NCBI GenBank assembly: GCA_030053915.1
Contig: JASGCT010000019.1
Location: 1 to 36,752 of the forward strand
Direction of reading: 5' to 3'
DNA length: 36,752 nucleotides
From: Alphaproteobacteria bacterium
GTDB taxonomy: Bacteria; Bacteroidota; Bacteroidia; Chitinophagales; Chitinophagaceae
Below, one piece after another: positions 15,770 through 23,114 of this stretch. A program made the position numbers and the translations under genes. Numbering within the stretch: the first letter of the stretch is position 1; every line of letters begins with the position of its first letter. The notes below the pieces were generated by a model, which was given only the letters and a program-made list of their open reading frames with translations, was not told the DNA's origin and searched no databases.

Positions 15770-16705
15770 ATGATGTATCTTAAATTCAAAATTTATATTG
15801 TTTTGATTTTAGGATTAACATCTGTTATAAAACTACATGCTCAAGAATTTAATGTTACTATTGTAGTAAATGCTTCGAGGTTAAATAGTTCGATTGATAG
15901 AAATACCTTTACGTCTTTACAAACAAATTTAACTGACTTTATTGGTGGTCGTAAATGGGCTCAAGAAACTTTTGCATCTTATGAAAAATTAAAAATCACA
16001 TTTTTTTTAAACTTAGAGGCCACTAAAGGTCCAGATGTCTATTCTGGAAATTTAAGTATTGTGGCTAGCCGTCCTGTTTTTAACTCTACATATTATGCCC
16101 CATTAATCAACAATTCTGACCAAGATATTGTATTTAAATATAAAAATGGTGCTGCTATTGAATTTAATGAGTTTAACATTAAATCAGGCGACCCTTTAAC
16201 CTCAAATCTGCCTGCTATTTTTGCATTTTGGTGCAATATTATATTAGGAACTTATTACGAAAGTTTTCAAGCTAATAATGGGCAAAGTTTTTATCAAAAA
16301 GCCCAACAAATTGTCAACAATGCACCTATCGACCCTGATATTGTTGGTTGGGCGTCTAATAATACTAATAAAAGCCGTTATTGGATTTTAGAAAATATTT
16401 TAAACCCAAGATATAAAGTGTATCACCAATTTATATATACCTATTATCGCAAAGGGCTTGATAATTTGCAGTCTAATAGTACCGAAGCCAGGAAACATAT
16501 TTTAACAAGTTTAGACAATCTGTATTTATTAAATACTGAGTTTTCAGGTATTTTTATTATTCCCTTTATTATGCAAGGAAAAACAGAAGAGTTAGGTGGT
16601 ATTTTTAAAACAGCCACTAAAGATGAAAAGCTTAAATTTATTCAATTAATGGAGCGGGTAGATGTTGTAAACATAAATCGTTATCAAACTTTAATTGACC
16701 AATAA
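15770..16705 (+). CDS. DUF4835 family protein, secreted
   Basis: This is a conserved Bacteroidota protein of unknown function (DUF4835). It has a cleavable signal peptide (hydrophobic 8-20, likely cut after LHA near residue 24). The mature protein has the family features FNVTIVVNASRLN at the start, an NLEATKGPDVYSGNLSIVASRPVFNSTY-like stretch, and the later segment with YRKGLDNLQSNSTEARKHILTSL. The expected location is periplasm or the outer membrane side. The position downstream of bamD-rpoZ is conserved in the phylum and suggests an envelope-related role, but no activity is known to me. The second Met is an equally possible start. Confidence 0.85.
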   Translation: MMYLKFKIYIVLILGLTSVIKLHAQEFNVTIVVNASRLNSSIDRNTFTSLQTNLTDFIGGRKWAQETFASYEKLKITFFLNLEATKGPDVYSGNLSIVASRPVFNSTYYAPLINNSDQDIVFKYKNGAAIEFNEFNIKSGDPLTSNLPAIFAFWCNIILGTYYESFQANNGQSFYQKAQQIVNNAPIDPDIVGWASNNTNKSRYWILENILNPRYKVYHQFIYTYYRKGLDNLQSNSTEARKHILTSLDNLYLLNTEFSGIFIIPFIMQGKTEELGGIFKTATKDEKLKFIQLMERVDVVNINRYQTLIDQ

Positions 16706-16709
16706 AACC

Positions 16710-17099
16710 ATGAAATATTGTTTAATTTGGATACTTGGGATTATAAGTTTATCAAGTTGTTTTAATACAAATAAAAAAATACCATATAAAACTTTAGTGC
16801 CTTTAATTTATGAGTTATCCATTAACGAAGAGTATTTTAAATCCTATCTTCCTGAAAAAGATTCTATTACAAAAATGAAAAATTTTATTTTTTATATCGA
16901 TATAAAAACCTTAGAAAAATATCGAGTTAGTAAAGAAAATTTTCAATCGACTTTGAATTATTATTACGAAAACCCTAAACAATTTAAAGGGCTTATTGAT
17001 TCGGTTATATCTTATGCCGATCATCAATCACAACTCTGTTTAAATAAAAAAGTTGATAAACTGAAAGCTAAAAAAAATAGTAAATTAAAGAAAAATTAG
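16710..17099 (+). CDS. DUF4296-like small lipoprotein
   Basis: A 129-residue predicted lipoprotein: the signal peptide MKYCLIWILGIISLSSC ends at Cys17. The mature part is helical and resembles the DUF4296 family: a proline-started LVPLIYELSINEEYF helix, then VSKENFQSTLNYYYENPKQF (the family's 'eqF..s..yY..nP' block), then a basic lysine-rich tail. I chose the ATG at 16710, 4 nt after the DUF4835 stop; an in-frame TTG at 16695 overlaps that gene and would spoil the signal peptide. It is the last gene of the rpsA run. Function is unknown; the family call is from pattern memory. Confidence 0.75.
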   Translation: MKYCLIWILGIISLSSCFNTNKKIPYKTLVPLIYELSINEEYFKSYLPEKDSITKMKNFIFYIDIKTLEKYRVSKENFQSTLNYYYENPKQFKGLIDSVISYADHQSQLCLNKKVDKLKAKKNSKLKKN

Positions 17100-17165
17100 A
17101 GATTGTTAAAGTTCTTCATATTAATAATTTTAGAATAACATAGTTCTTTAAATTAAAAATTTAAG

Positions 17166-17187
17166 GAGACCATGAGTGCATCGTCTC
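17166..17187. terminator. Hairpin between convergent DUF4296 and peptidase genes
   Basis: GAGAC (17166-17170) and GTCTC (17183-17187) pair, with an inner ATG/CAT stem (17172-17174 and 17179-17181) across a C:C mismatch and a 4-nt loop. It sits between two convergent stops. T-rich sequence follows on the minus strand, so it may serve the peptidase gene best. Confidence 0.4.
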
Positions 17188-17203
17188 TATATTTAGTAAA
17201 ATA

Positions 17204-19345
17204 TTATTTTGTAATACCTTCTAAACCAAATAAAAAGGCATATTTTAAGGCAACTTCTTTTAAATAATCAAAGCGACCTGATGCCCCGCCGTGTCCAAAC
17301 GCCATCTCTGTTTTTAATAATAATAATTTACCATTGTCTTTTTTTATTTTTCGAAGTTTAGCGACGTATTTAGCGGGCTCAAAATATTGTACTTGACTAT
17401 CGTGTAATCCTGTAATAACCAATAAATTAGGATATTCTTTTGGTTCAATATTTTCGTAAGGATTATACTTTTTCATATAGTCGTAATAGTCTTTATTTTT
17501 CGGGTTACCCCATTCGTCAAATTCATTGGTTGTTAAGGGAATCGATTCGTCTAACATGGTATTAATAACATCTACAAATGGTACATCGGCAATTACACCA
17601 TTCCATAATTGTGGCTCTAAATTAGTAATAGCGCCCATCAATAAACCACCGGCACTTCCGCCTTCGGCGTATAAATGTTTTTCAGAGGTAAATTTCTCGG
17701 CAACTAAATATTTTCCTGCGTCAATAAAATCGTAAAAGGTATTCATTTTTTTCAAAAGTTTACCATCTTCGTACCATTGCCTTCCAAGTTCGCTTCCACC
17801 ACGAATATGAGCAATGGCAAAAGCAAAGCCACGGTCTAATAAACTAATGCGGGCGCTGCTAAAACTAGCATCGCTACTACTTCCATAGCTACCATAAGCG
17901 TATAAAAGTAAAGGCTGTGTACCATCTTTTTTAAATCCTTTTTTATAAACAATTGACAGCGGGACACTTACCCCATCTCTCGATTTTACCATGATACGCT
18001 CACTTTGATAATTTTTGGGATCGTATCCACCTAGAACTTGGCGCTCTTTCAACACTTTTTTCGATTTATTTTCAATATTATATTCATAATAGGTTAATGG
18101 CGTAATAAAAGAGGTATAGCCAAAATTAAATACTTGAGCATTAAAATCTACATTATTGGAATTGAATATTGTGTAAGCAGGTTCGTCAAATTCTATATAA
18201 TAGTCAGTTTTATCTTTATTATTATAAACATGAAATTTGGTTAAGCCGTCTTTTCTTTCGCTCAAAATCATGAAATCTTTGAATTCTTCAAGCCCATCAA
18301 TATAAATTTCAGGATTATGGGCTACTAATTCTTTCCAATTTTTATCTGAGGTATTATCAAGTGAACATTCCATAATTTTAAAATTCTTAGCGTCTTTATT
18401 GGTATAGATTAAAAATTTATTGTCTGTTGGGGCTATAAAATAAATAACATCTTTGACTCTTGGTTGAAACACTTTGAATTTTCCATGAGGATTGTTTGCA
18501 TCTAAATAATGAACTTCGCTGCTTAAAGTAGCTTGAGAGGTTATTATTATATAAGCATTATTTTTAGATTTGTCAACACTGATATAATTGGATTTGTCAT
18601 GTTCTTCGTAAACGGTAATATCTTTTGGTTCACCGATAATATGTTTATTGATTTTTTCTGACAATAATGTTTTTGGGTTATTTGAAGTATAAAAAATAGT
18701 TTTATTATCGTTAGCAAAAACGGGGTCGCCACCTGTACCTGTAATTTTATCTTTTAGAATTTCGCCTGTGGATAAATTTTTAAAATAAATATTATATTGA
18801 CGTCGAGACACTTCATCGATTGAAAATACCAATATATTATTATCGCTACTGATGTCGTATCCGCCTAGTTGATAGTAAGCATTGCCTTTTGCCATAGCAT
18901 CAATATCCAACAAAATTTCTTCTGTGGCATCTAAACTTCCTTTTTTTCGACAGAGTTTAAAGTACTCTTCGCCATCTTCTTGGCGCGAGTAATAATAATA
19001 ACCATTTTTATAATATGGCACGGAAACGTCTTTTTCCACGATACGGGCACGCATTTCTTTATATAAATTTTGTTGAAAGTCTTTAGTTCCAGCCATTATA
19101 CAATCGGTATAATTATTTTCTTCAGTTAAATAATTTACAACGGCGGTACTATCGGGTCCTTTTTTAAAATAGTCGTTTAACCAAAAATAGTTATCAATTA
19201 CGGTATCGTTGTGTAAAATTCTAACATATTTTTTTTCTGGACAAACGGGTGGTTTACAATCTGGCCATTTTACAACCACCTTTGCATTGTTATTACAAGC
19301 TCCTAACATATAAATTAAACTTAAACTTAATATAAAATTTTTCAT
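17204..19345 (-). CDS. S9A prolyl oligopeptidase / oligopeptidase B-type lipoprotein
   Basis: It is a serine peptidase of family S9A that cleaves short peptides. A lipobox (YMLGAC, Cys17) implies anchoring in the envelope. The N-terminal half (about 40-440) is the beta-propeller gate. The C-terminal alpha/beta-hydrolase domain carries the S9 signature AHIRGGSELGRQWYEDGK near 512-529 and the triad Ser564 (EGGSAGG), Asp649 (GLHDSQV) and His685 (FGHGG). At 713 residues it is full length. The specificity (basic residues as in PtrB, or proline) cannot be settled by eye, though the overall pattern favours oligopeptidase B. It is monocistronic. Confidence 0.93.
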   Translation of the reverse strand: MKNFILSLSLIYMLGACNNNAKVVVKWPDCKPPVCPEKKYVRILHNDTVIDNYFWLNDYFKKGPDSTAVVNYLTEENNYTDCIMAGTKDFQQNLYKEMRARIVEKDVSVPYYKNGYYYYSRQEDGEEYFKLCRKKGSLDATEEILLDIDAMAKGNAYYQLGGYDISSDNNILVFSIDEVSRRQYNIYFKNLSTGEILKDKITGTGGDPVFANDNKTIFYTSNNPKTLLSEKINKHIIGEPKDITVYEEHDKSNYISVDKSKNNAYIIITSQATLSSEVHYLDANNPHGKFKVFQPRVKDVIYFIAPTDNKFLIYTNKDAKNFKIMECSLDNTSDKNWKELVAHNPEIYIDGLEEFKDFMILSERKDGLTKFHVYNNKDKTDYYIEFDEPAYTIFNSNNVDFNAQVFNFGYTSFITPLTYYEYNIENKSKKVLKERQVLGGYDPKNYQSERIMVKSRDGVSVPLSIVYKKGFKKDGTQPLLLYAYGSYGSSSDASFSSARISLLDRGFAFAIAHIRGGSELGRQWYEDGKLLKKMNTFYDFIDAGKYLVAEKFTSEKHLYAEGGSAGGLLMGAITNLEPQLWNGVIADVPFVDVINTMLDESIPLTTNEFDEWGNPKNKDYYDYMKKYNPYENIEPKEYPNLLVITGLHDSQVQYFEPAKYVAKLRKIKKDNGKLLLLKTEMAFGHGGASGRFDYLKEVALKYAFLFGLEGITK

Positions 19346-19359
19346 AAATCATATTTTTA

Positions 19360-19367
19360 CAAAGATA
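19360..19367 (-). promoter_or_regulatory. -7 box of the S9 peptidase gene (TATCTTTG)
   Basis: TATCTTTG on the minus strand is a perfect TAnnTTTG match ending 14 nt before the ATG at 19345. The expected -33 position has no clear TTG. Confidence 0.5.
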
Positions 19368-19553
19368 CAATTATTTTTTGAAAAAATTTTATTTTTGAAA
19401 AAAATATACATTTTTAATGATTTAATACAAGGCGCGTATAACGTGTATTATTTAAAATATTATAATCAAATAATGATTATTGATATAAATCTAATTTATT
19501 TCTTAAATTTCATAAAGTTTATTACGCGAAAAACAGGGCGATAGGTGATAAAA

Positions 19554-20630
19554 TTAATCCTCTTTTTTAGCTTTTATAAATTCTAAAACAAAAATTGATA
19601 ATAATTTACCGATGTCATAAAATTTAAATGGATTGTCGTCTATTCTAACGGCGCCTTCAACCAAACTTAAATATACTTGGTATTTACTTTTACTACTTTT
19701 ACCAATGTTATAGAGCCATTTTAGAGCTTGTATTGTAGAAATACCTATGGGTGTTTGGGCGCTCGAAAGTACATTTTCAATAATATCAACGTCTAATTCT
19801 ACACCATAATAATTATTTGAGACATTTGCTAAGGCTTTGTCTAATGCAAGTTCTGGCGATATTTTATTGCGGATAAACATATTTTCAAAAGTTTCAAAGT
19901 TTAATGCTGCGTTATTATTTATAAGGTCTAACATATACTGAGAAATATTATTTTCAAAGGCACCTAAATTATAATACTTTCCTAAAAAGCCTTCTTCCAA
20001 AGCATATCTAAAGCCATTACCGCTATGCATACCTTCTAAATGCCTTAAATCGAGGTGTGCGTCTATATTTAAAACATTAATTTTAGAATCTACAATTTCC
20101 ATTTTCTTTATTAATGCTAAGGTTACACCTTTAAGCATTGCGTAGGCAAGGTTATGTCCTCCGCCTATCAAAATTGGGAATTTATTTAATAGCACTAAAT
20201 TACAAACCAATTCTACAACATAATTATTTATTTCTTGACAACCTTGTAACAACATATTTCTTTTTTCTTCAGGTGTGTTAGAGTGTCGTTTCATAACAAT
20301 TTCTAATTCTTCAAAATTAAAAGAACCTAAAACGATAATATCGTTAAAAGGCAAATAGTCGTTTATTGGCGCGTTAAGAATATTGGGCAAAAAACTTTGC
20401 CATGCTGTATGCGTACCACTTTTGCCAAAATTAGCCTTTACACCGATACTTTCTTCAACACCAAAAATTACATATTTAGCATTGGAATTACTAACAAAAT
20501 CTTCCCAGTTAATTTTGTTATCGTTGTACTTTATAATTTGCCCAAGTTTAATTTCACCTGAGCGGGTTGTATAATATTGTTGGGCTTTTAATGTTGTTAA
20601 AAAACCAAAATAATGTTGCCATAATTGCAT
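19554..20630 (-). CDS. hutG: Formimidoylglutamase-like ureohydrolase (HutG type)
   Basis: It belongs to the arginase/agmatinase superfamily. Beside imidazolonepropionase, the likely reaction is hydrolysis of N-formimidoyl-L-glutamate to glutamate and formamide, the last step of histidine degradation. The dinuclear Mn ligands can be seen: His159 (GGGHN), Asp190/His192/Asp194 (NIDAHLDLR), and Asp280/Asp282 (VELDVD). The third motif is less canonical than the usual SxDxDxxDP of arginases, but resembles other Bacteroidota formimidoylglutamase-like proteins. The length is 358 residues. It starts 18 nt after hutI, so the two are co-transcribed. Confidence 0.85.
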   Translation of the reverse strand: MQLWQHYFGFLTTLKAQQYYTTRSGEIKLGQIIKYNDNKINWEDFVSNSNAKYVIFGVEESIGVKANFGKSGTHTAWQSFLPNILNAPINDYLPFNDIIVLGSFNFEELEIVMKRHSNTPEEKRNMLLQGCQEINNYVVELVCNLVLLNKFPILIGGGHNLAYAMLKGVTLALIKKMEIVDSKINVLNIDAHLDLRHLEGMHSGNGFRYALEEGFLGKYYNLGAFENNISQYMLDLINNNAALNFETFENMFIRNKISPELALDKALANVSNNYYGVELDVDIIENVLSSAQTPIGISTIQALKWLYNIGKSSKSKYQVYLSLVEGAVRIDDNPFKFYDIGKLLSIFVLEFIKAKKED

Positions 20631-20648
20631 AAAATATATTGAATTGTT

Positions 20649-21884
20649 TTAAAATAATGTTCCATTTATAAATACTTTGTCGATAAAAGGTGTACTAAAA
20701 TAGTATGGGATTTTGTTGAGTGTATGGTTAGGTTTTAATAAGCAAAAATTAGCTTTTTTACCAATGGTAATACTGCCGTGTGTTTGGTGGATTTCTAAGG
20801 CTTTAGCGCCGTTGAAGGTAGTTGTTTCAAGGGCTTGGAGCGGTGTTAATTTATATTTTAGGCAAGCTAAAACAAACATAAATCCCATGTTACCCGAGGG
20901 GCAACTACCCGGATTAAAATCGCTGGCAATATTTACATTCAAACCGTTTTCTATTAAATATTTGGCAGGTGCATAAGGTAAATCTAAATAAAACGAAACG
21001 CCTGGTAACAGTGTACAAAAACCTGAATAGTCTTTAATGAGTGCGTGCTTTTCCTTATCGTTTAATTGTTCTAAATGATCTATTGAAAATGCTTTTGCAT
21101 TTATTGCAGCTTTGATGCCGCCAATTGAATTAAATTGGTTAGTATGCACGCGAAGTTTGAGTCCATTATTTCGTGCAATTTCAGCTAATTTAGTGATATA
21201 GGCAGGTTTAAAAAATTTTTTTTCGCAAAATAAGTCGAGATAATCAGCTAATTTTTGTTTTAGAACAACTGGTAAGGTTTCAGAAACTACATAATTATAG
21301 TATTCTTGAGTGGTTTTAAAGAGATTGGGTTTGGCATGTAAAGCGAGGAAGGTGGACTTAATAGGGATTGGCAATATTTTTTTTAATTGATTGATAACAC
21401 GAAGTGATTTTAGTTCGGTATTTTTGTTTAAGCCGTACCCGGATTTAATTTCGAGGGCTGTAGTACCTAATTTGATGAGGTTTAATATTTTATGATAAGA
21501 TTCATCCAAAAGATCTTTTTCTTTCATGGACGCCATTTTTTGGGCGGTTGCTAAGATTCCGCCACCTCTTTTTTTTATTTCAAAATAATCTAAGCCTTCT
21601 AGTTTTTGTAGTAATTCGTTTTCGCGACTACCGGTAAATACAGCATGGGTATGACTATCGCAAAAGCCAGGCATTAATTCTGAATGTTGGGCATCGATTG
21701 TTTTAGTTTTGTTATTTAGAGTGAGGTTTTTCATGGAACCCCATTTTTTAATAGTTCCATTTTCAATTAATAAATAGCAGTTTTCAGGCGGGGTGGATTG
21801 AAATATAGGTGTATATTGTTTAGGGGTTTTAGGTTGTTTATTATCTATGATACCCCATATTTTAGCAATATTTATTATCAGCAT
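20649..21884 (-). CDS. hutI: Imidazolonepropionase HutI
   Basis: It hydrolyses 4-imidazolone-5-propanoate to N-formimidoyl-L-glutamate, the third step of histidine catabolism. It is a metal-dependent amidohydrolase. Residues 72-80 read PGFCDSHTH, with His78 and His80 as metal ligands. EIKSGYGLN follows near residue 150, the later metal His is in LRVHTNQFN, then IDHLEQL and the Asp of ASDFNPGSCPS. The length is 411 residues, normal. It is the first gene of the hutI-hutG pair. hutH and hutU are not in the window, so the pathway is split or incomplete here. Confidence 0.95.
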   Translation of the reverse strand: MLIINIAKIWGIIDNKQPKTPKQYTPIFQSTPPENCYLLIENGTIKKWGSMKNLTLNNKTKTIDAQHSELMPGFCDSHTHAVFTGSRENELLQKLEGLDYFEIKKRGGGILATAQKMASMKEKDLLDESYHKILNLIKLGTTALEIKSGYGLNKNTELKSLRVINQLKKILPIPIKSTFLALHAKPNLFKTTQEYYNYVVSETLPVVLKQKLADYLDLFCEKKFFKPAYITKLAEIARNNGLKLRVHTNQFNSIGGIKAAINAKAFSIDHLEQLNDKEKHALIKDYSGFCTLLPGVSFYLDLPYAPAKYLIENGLNVNIASDFNPGSCPSGNMGFMFVLACLKYKLTPLQALETTTFNGAKALEIHQTHGSITIGKKANFCLLKPNHTLNKIPYYFSTPFIDKVFINGTLF

Positions 21885-22262
21885 AGTTTAATTTTGGGTT
21901 GTAAGTTAGTCATTTTTTGGCAAAAATTATGATTTACGAATAAGAAAGTTTAAAATATTTGTCTATAGCCATTTATAATTAATTTTTGGGGGAATGCCTA
22001 TTTAATATGGTTCATTTTAGATTTTGACAATGCGTATCGTTCTTAGGTTTTGATTTTAAAATAAATGCCGACAAAAATTAGTTTTTAAAATTAAATGCAG
22101 TTTAGGAGGAATTTAGTTTTGTTAAAATTTATTACTCCTAATTTATTGCTTGAAGTTATTTATATCGAAAAAATGATACATTTAATTGAAATAAATAATA
22201 AGTAAATATTTTGCTAAAAATTATACTAAAAAAATTGTAAATTTGCAACAATAATATATGTT
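21885..22262. other. Divergent hutI/cutC intergenic region
   Basis: About 380 nt of AT-rich DNA with no ORF. A -7 box for cutC lies near the right end. A loose inverted repeat (TTAGGAG 22102-22108 with CTCCTAA 22135-22141, plus AAT/ATT past a mismatch) encloses an AT-rich loop. Nothing else stands out. Confidence 0.7.
22211..22245 (+). promoter_or_regulatory. Candidate cutC promoter (TAAATTTG)
   Basis: TAAATTTG at 22238-22245 is a perfect -7 match, 17 nt before the ATG. A TTG at 22211-22213 lies 24 nt upstream, slightly longer than the usual spacing. Confidence 0.55.
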
Positions 22263-23114
22263 ATGAATACTACATTAGAAATAGCCTGTTTTACTTTACC
22301 AGATACCATTAAAGCCTATAAAGCGGGCGCTGAACAAATAGAAGTATGCGATAATTATACAGTGGGCGGCGTAACACCGTCTTATGGTGTTTTAAATATA
22401 ATTCGGCAAATCATACCTAAGACTGTTACTCTTAAACTGATGATACGTCCCAGGGGTGGTCATTTTGTTTATTCGGAAGATGAGTTAAAAGCTATGATTC
22501 TTGATATAGAACTTGCTCATAAACTTGAATTTAACGGCGTGGTTTTAGGATGTTTAACTGAAAGTAATTCCATACATCAGGAACAATTAAAAACATTAGT
22601 ACAAGTTGCAAACCCACTTCCAGTTAGTTTTCATCGGGCTTTTGATAGATGTTTAGATTGGAAAATAGCCCTTACGGATATTATAAATTGTGGATGCAAC
22701 TATGTTTTAACCAGTGGCTTACACGAACATGTTATGCACGGATTAGAGCAATTGAAGACCATGAAAGAATTTGTAGGCGAGGCGTTAGAGATTATGCCTG
22801 GTGGTGGCGTACGTTCAGAGAATCTGGCATTTTTTTTACAAGAACTGAAACCCAACTATATACATTCAGCGGCAATTATTCATAAAAATCAACCACAAAT
22901 AGATGGTTCATTAATAGATGAAAGTGAAATACATAATATGTTGGAAATTATTAAAAGCTCTAAAAGAGCGGAGAGAGAGGGATTCGAACCCCCGGACCTG
23001 TTACAGTCAACGGTTTTCAAGACCGCCGCTTTAAACCGCTCAGCCATCTCTCCGTTGCAAAGATATGAAAAAAAAACATATAAAATGAAAAATAACAAAA
23101 ATAATGGAAAATAA
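22263..23114 (+). CDS. cutC: CutC family protein, C-terminus read through an antisense tRNA
   Basis: It is a TIM-barrel protein of the CutC family, historically linked to copper homeostasis, although the biochemical role is unsettled. Family motifs are LEIACFTLPDTIKAYKAGAEQIEVCDN (residues 5-31), the LKLMIRPRGGHFVYSEDE block at 57-74, PVSFHRAFDRC at 120-130, the LTSG turn near 149, and EIMPGGGVRSEN at 176-187. The normal CutC domain ends near residue 230. Residues 236-264 are encoded by the strand opposite the tRNA-Ser gene and read like a typical antisense-tRNA tail, so the natural stop seems to have been lost or was never there. The ORF ends 11 nt inside the next gene. Confidence 0.85.
   Translation: MNTTLEIACFTLPDTIKAYKAGAEQIEVCDNYTVGGVTPSYGVLNIIRQIIPKTVTLKLMIRPRGGHFVYSEDELKAMILDIELAHKLEFNGVVLGCLTESNSIHQEQLKTLVQVANPLPVSFHRAFDRCLDWKIALTDIINCGCNYVLTSGLHEHVMHGLEQLKTMKEFVGEALEIMPGGGVRSENLAFFLQELKPNYIHSAAIIHKNQPQIDGSLIDESEIHNMLEIIKSSKRAEREGFEPPDLLQSTVFKTAALNRSAISPLQRYEKKTYKMKNNKNNGK
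22969..23053 (-). tRNA. tRNA-Ser (UGA anticodon)
   Basis: On the minus strand the 85-nt sequence begins GGAGAGATGGCTGAGCGGT. It forms a 7-bp acceptor stem (GGAGAGA/TCTCTCC), a CTTGAAA anticodon loop (anticodon TGA), a class-II long variable arm, and a T-arm with loop TTCGAAT. The discriminator base is G, as expected for serine. No CCA is encoded. It lies wholly within, and antisense to, the 3' part of the cutC reading frame. Confidence 0.95.
23058..23065 (-). promoter_or_regulatory. -7 box of tRNA-Ser (TATCTTTG)
   Basis: TATCTTTG on the minus strand is a perfect TAnnTTTG match, separated from the mature tRNA 5' end by only 4 nt. A start at the standard distance would coincide with the mature 5' end. 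No well-spaced -33 TTG is visible. Confidence 0.6.

Noticed and set aside
16695..16709. Longer start of the DUF4296-like gene at a TTG
   Set aside because: It overlaps the DUF4835 stop region and would place five polar residues before an otherwise ideal lipoprotein signal peptide.
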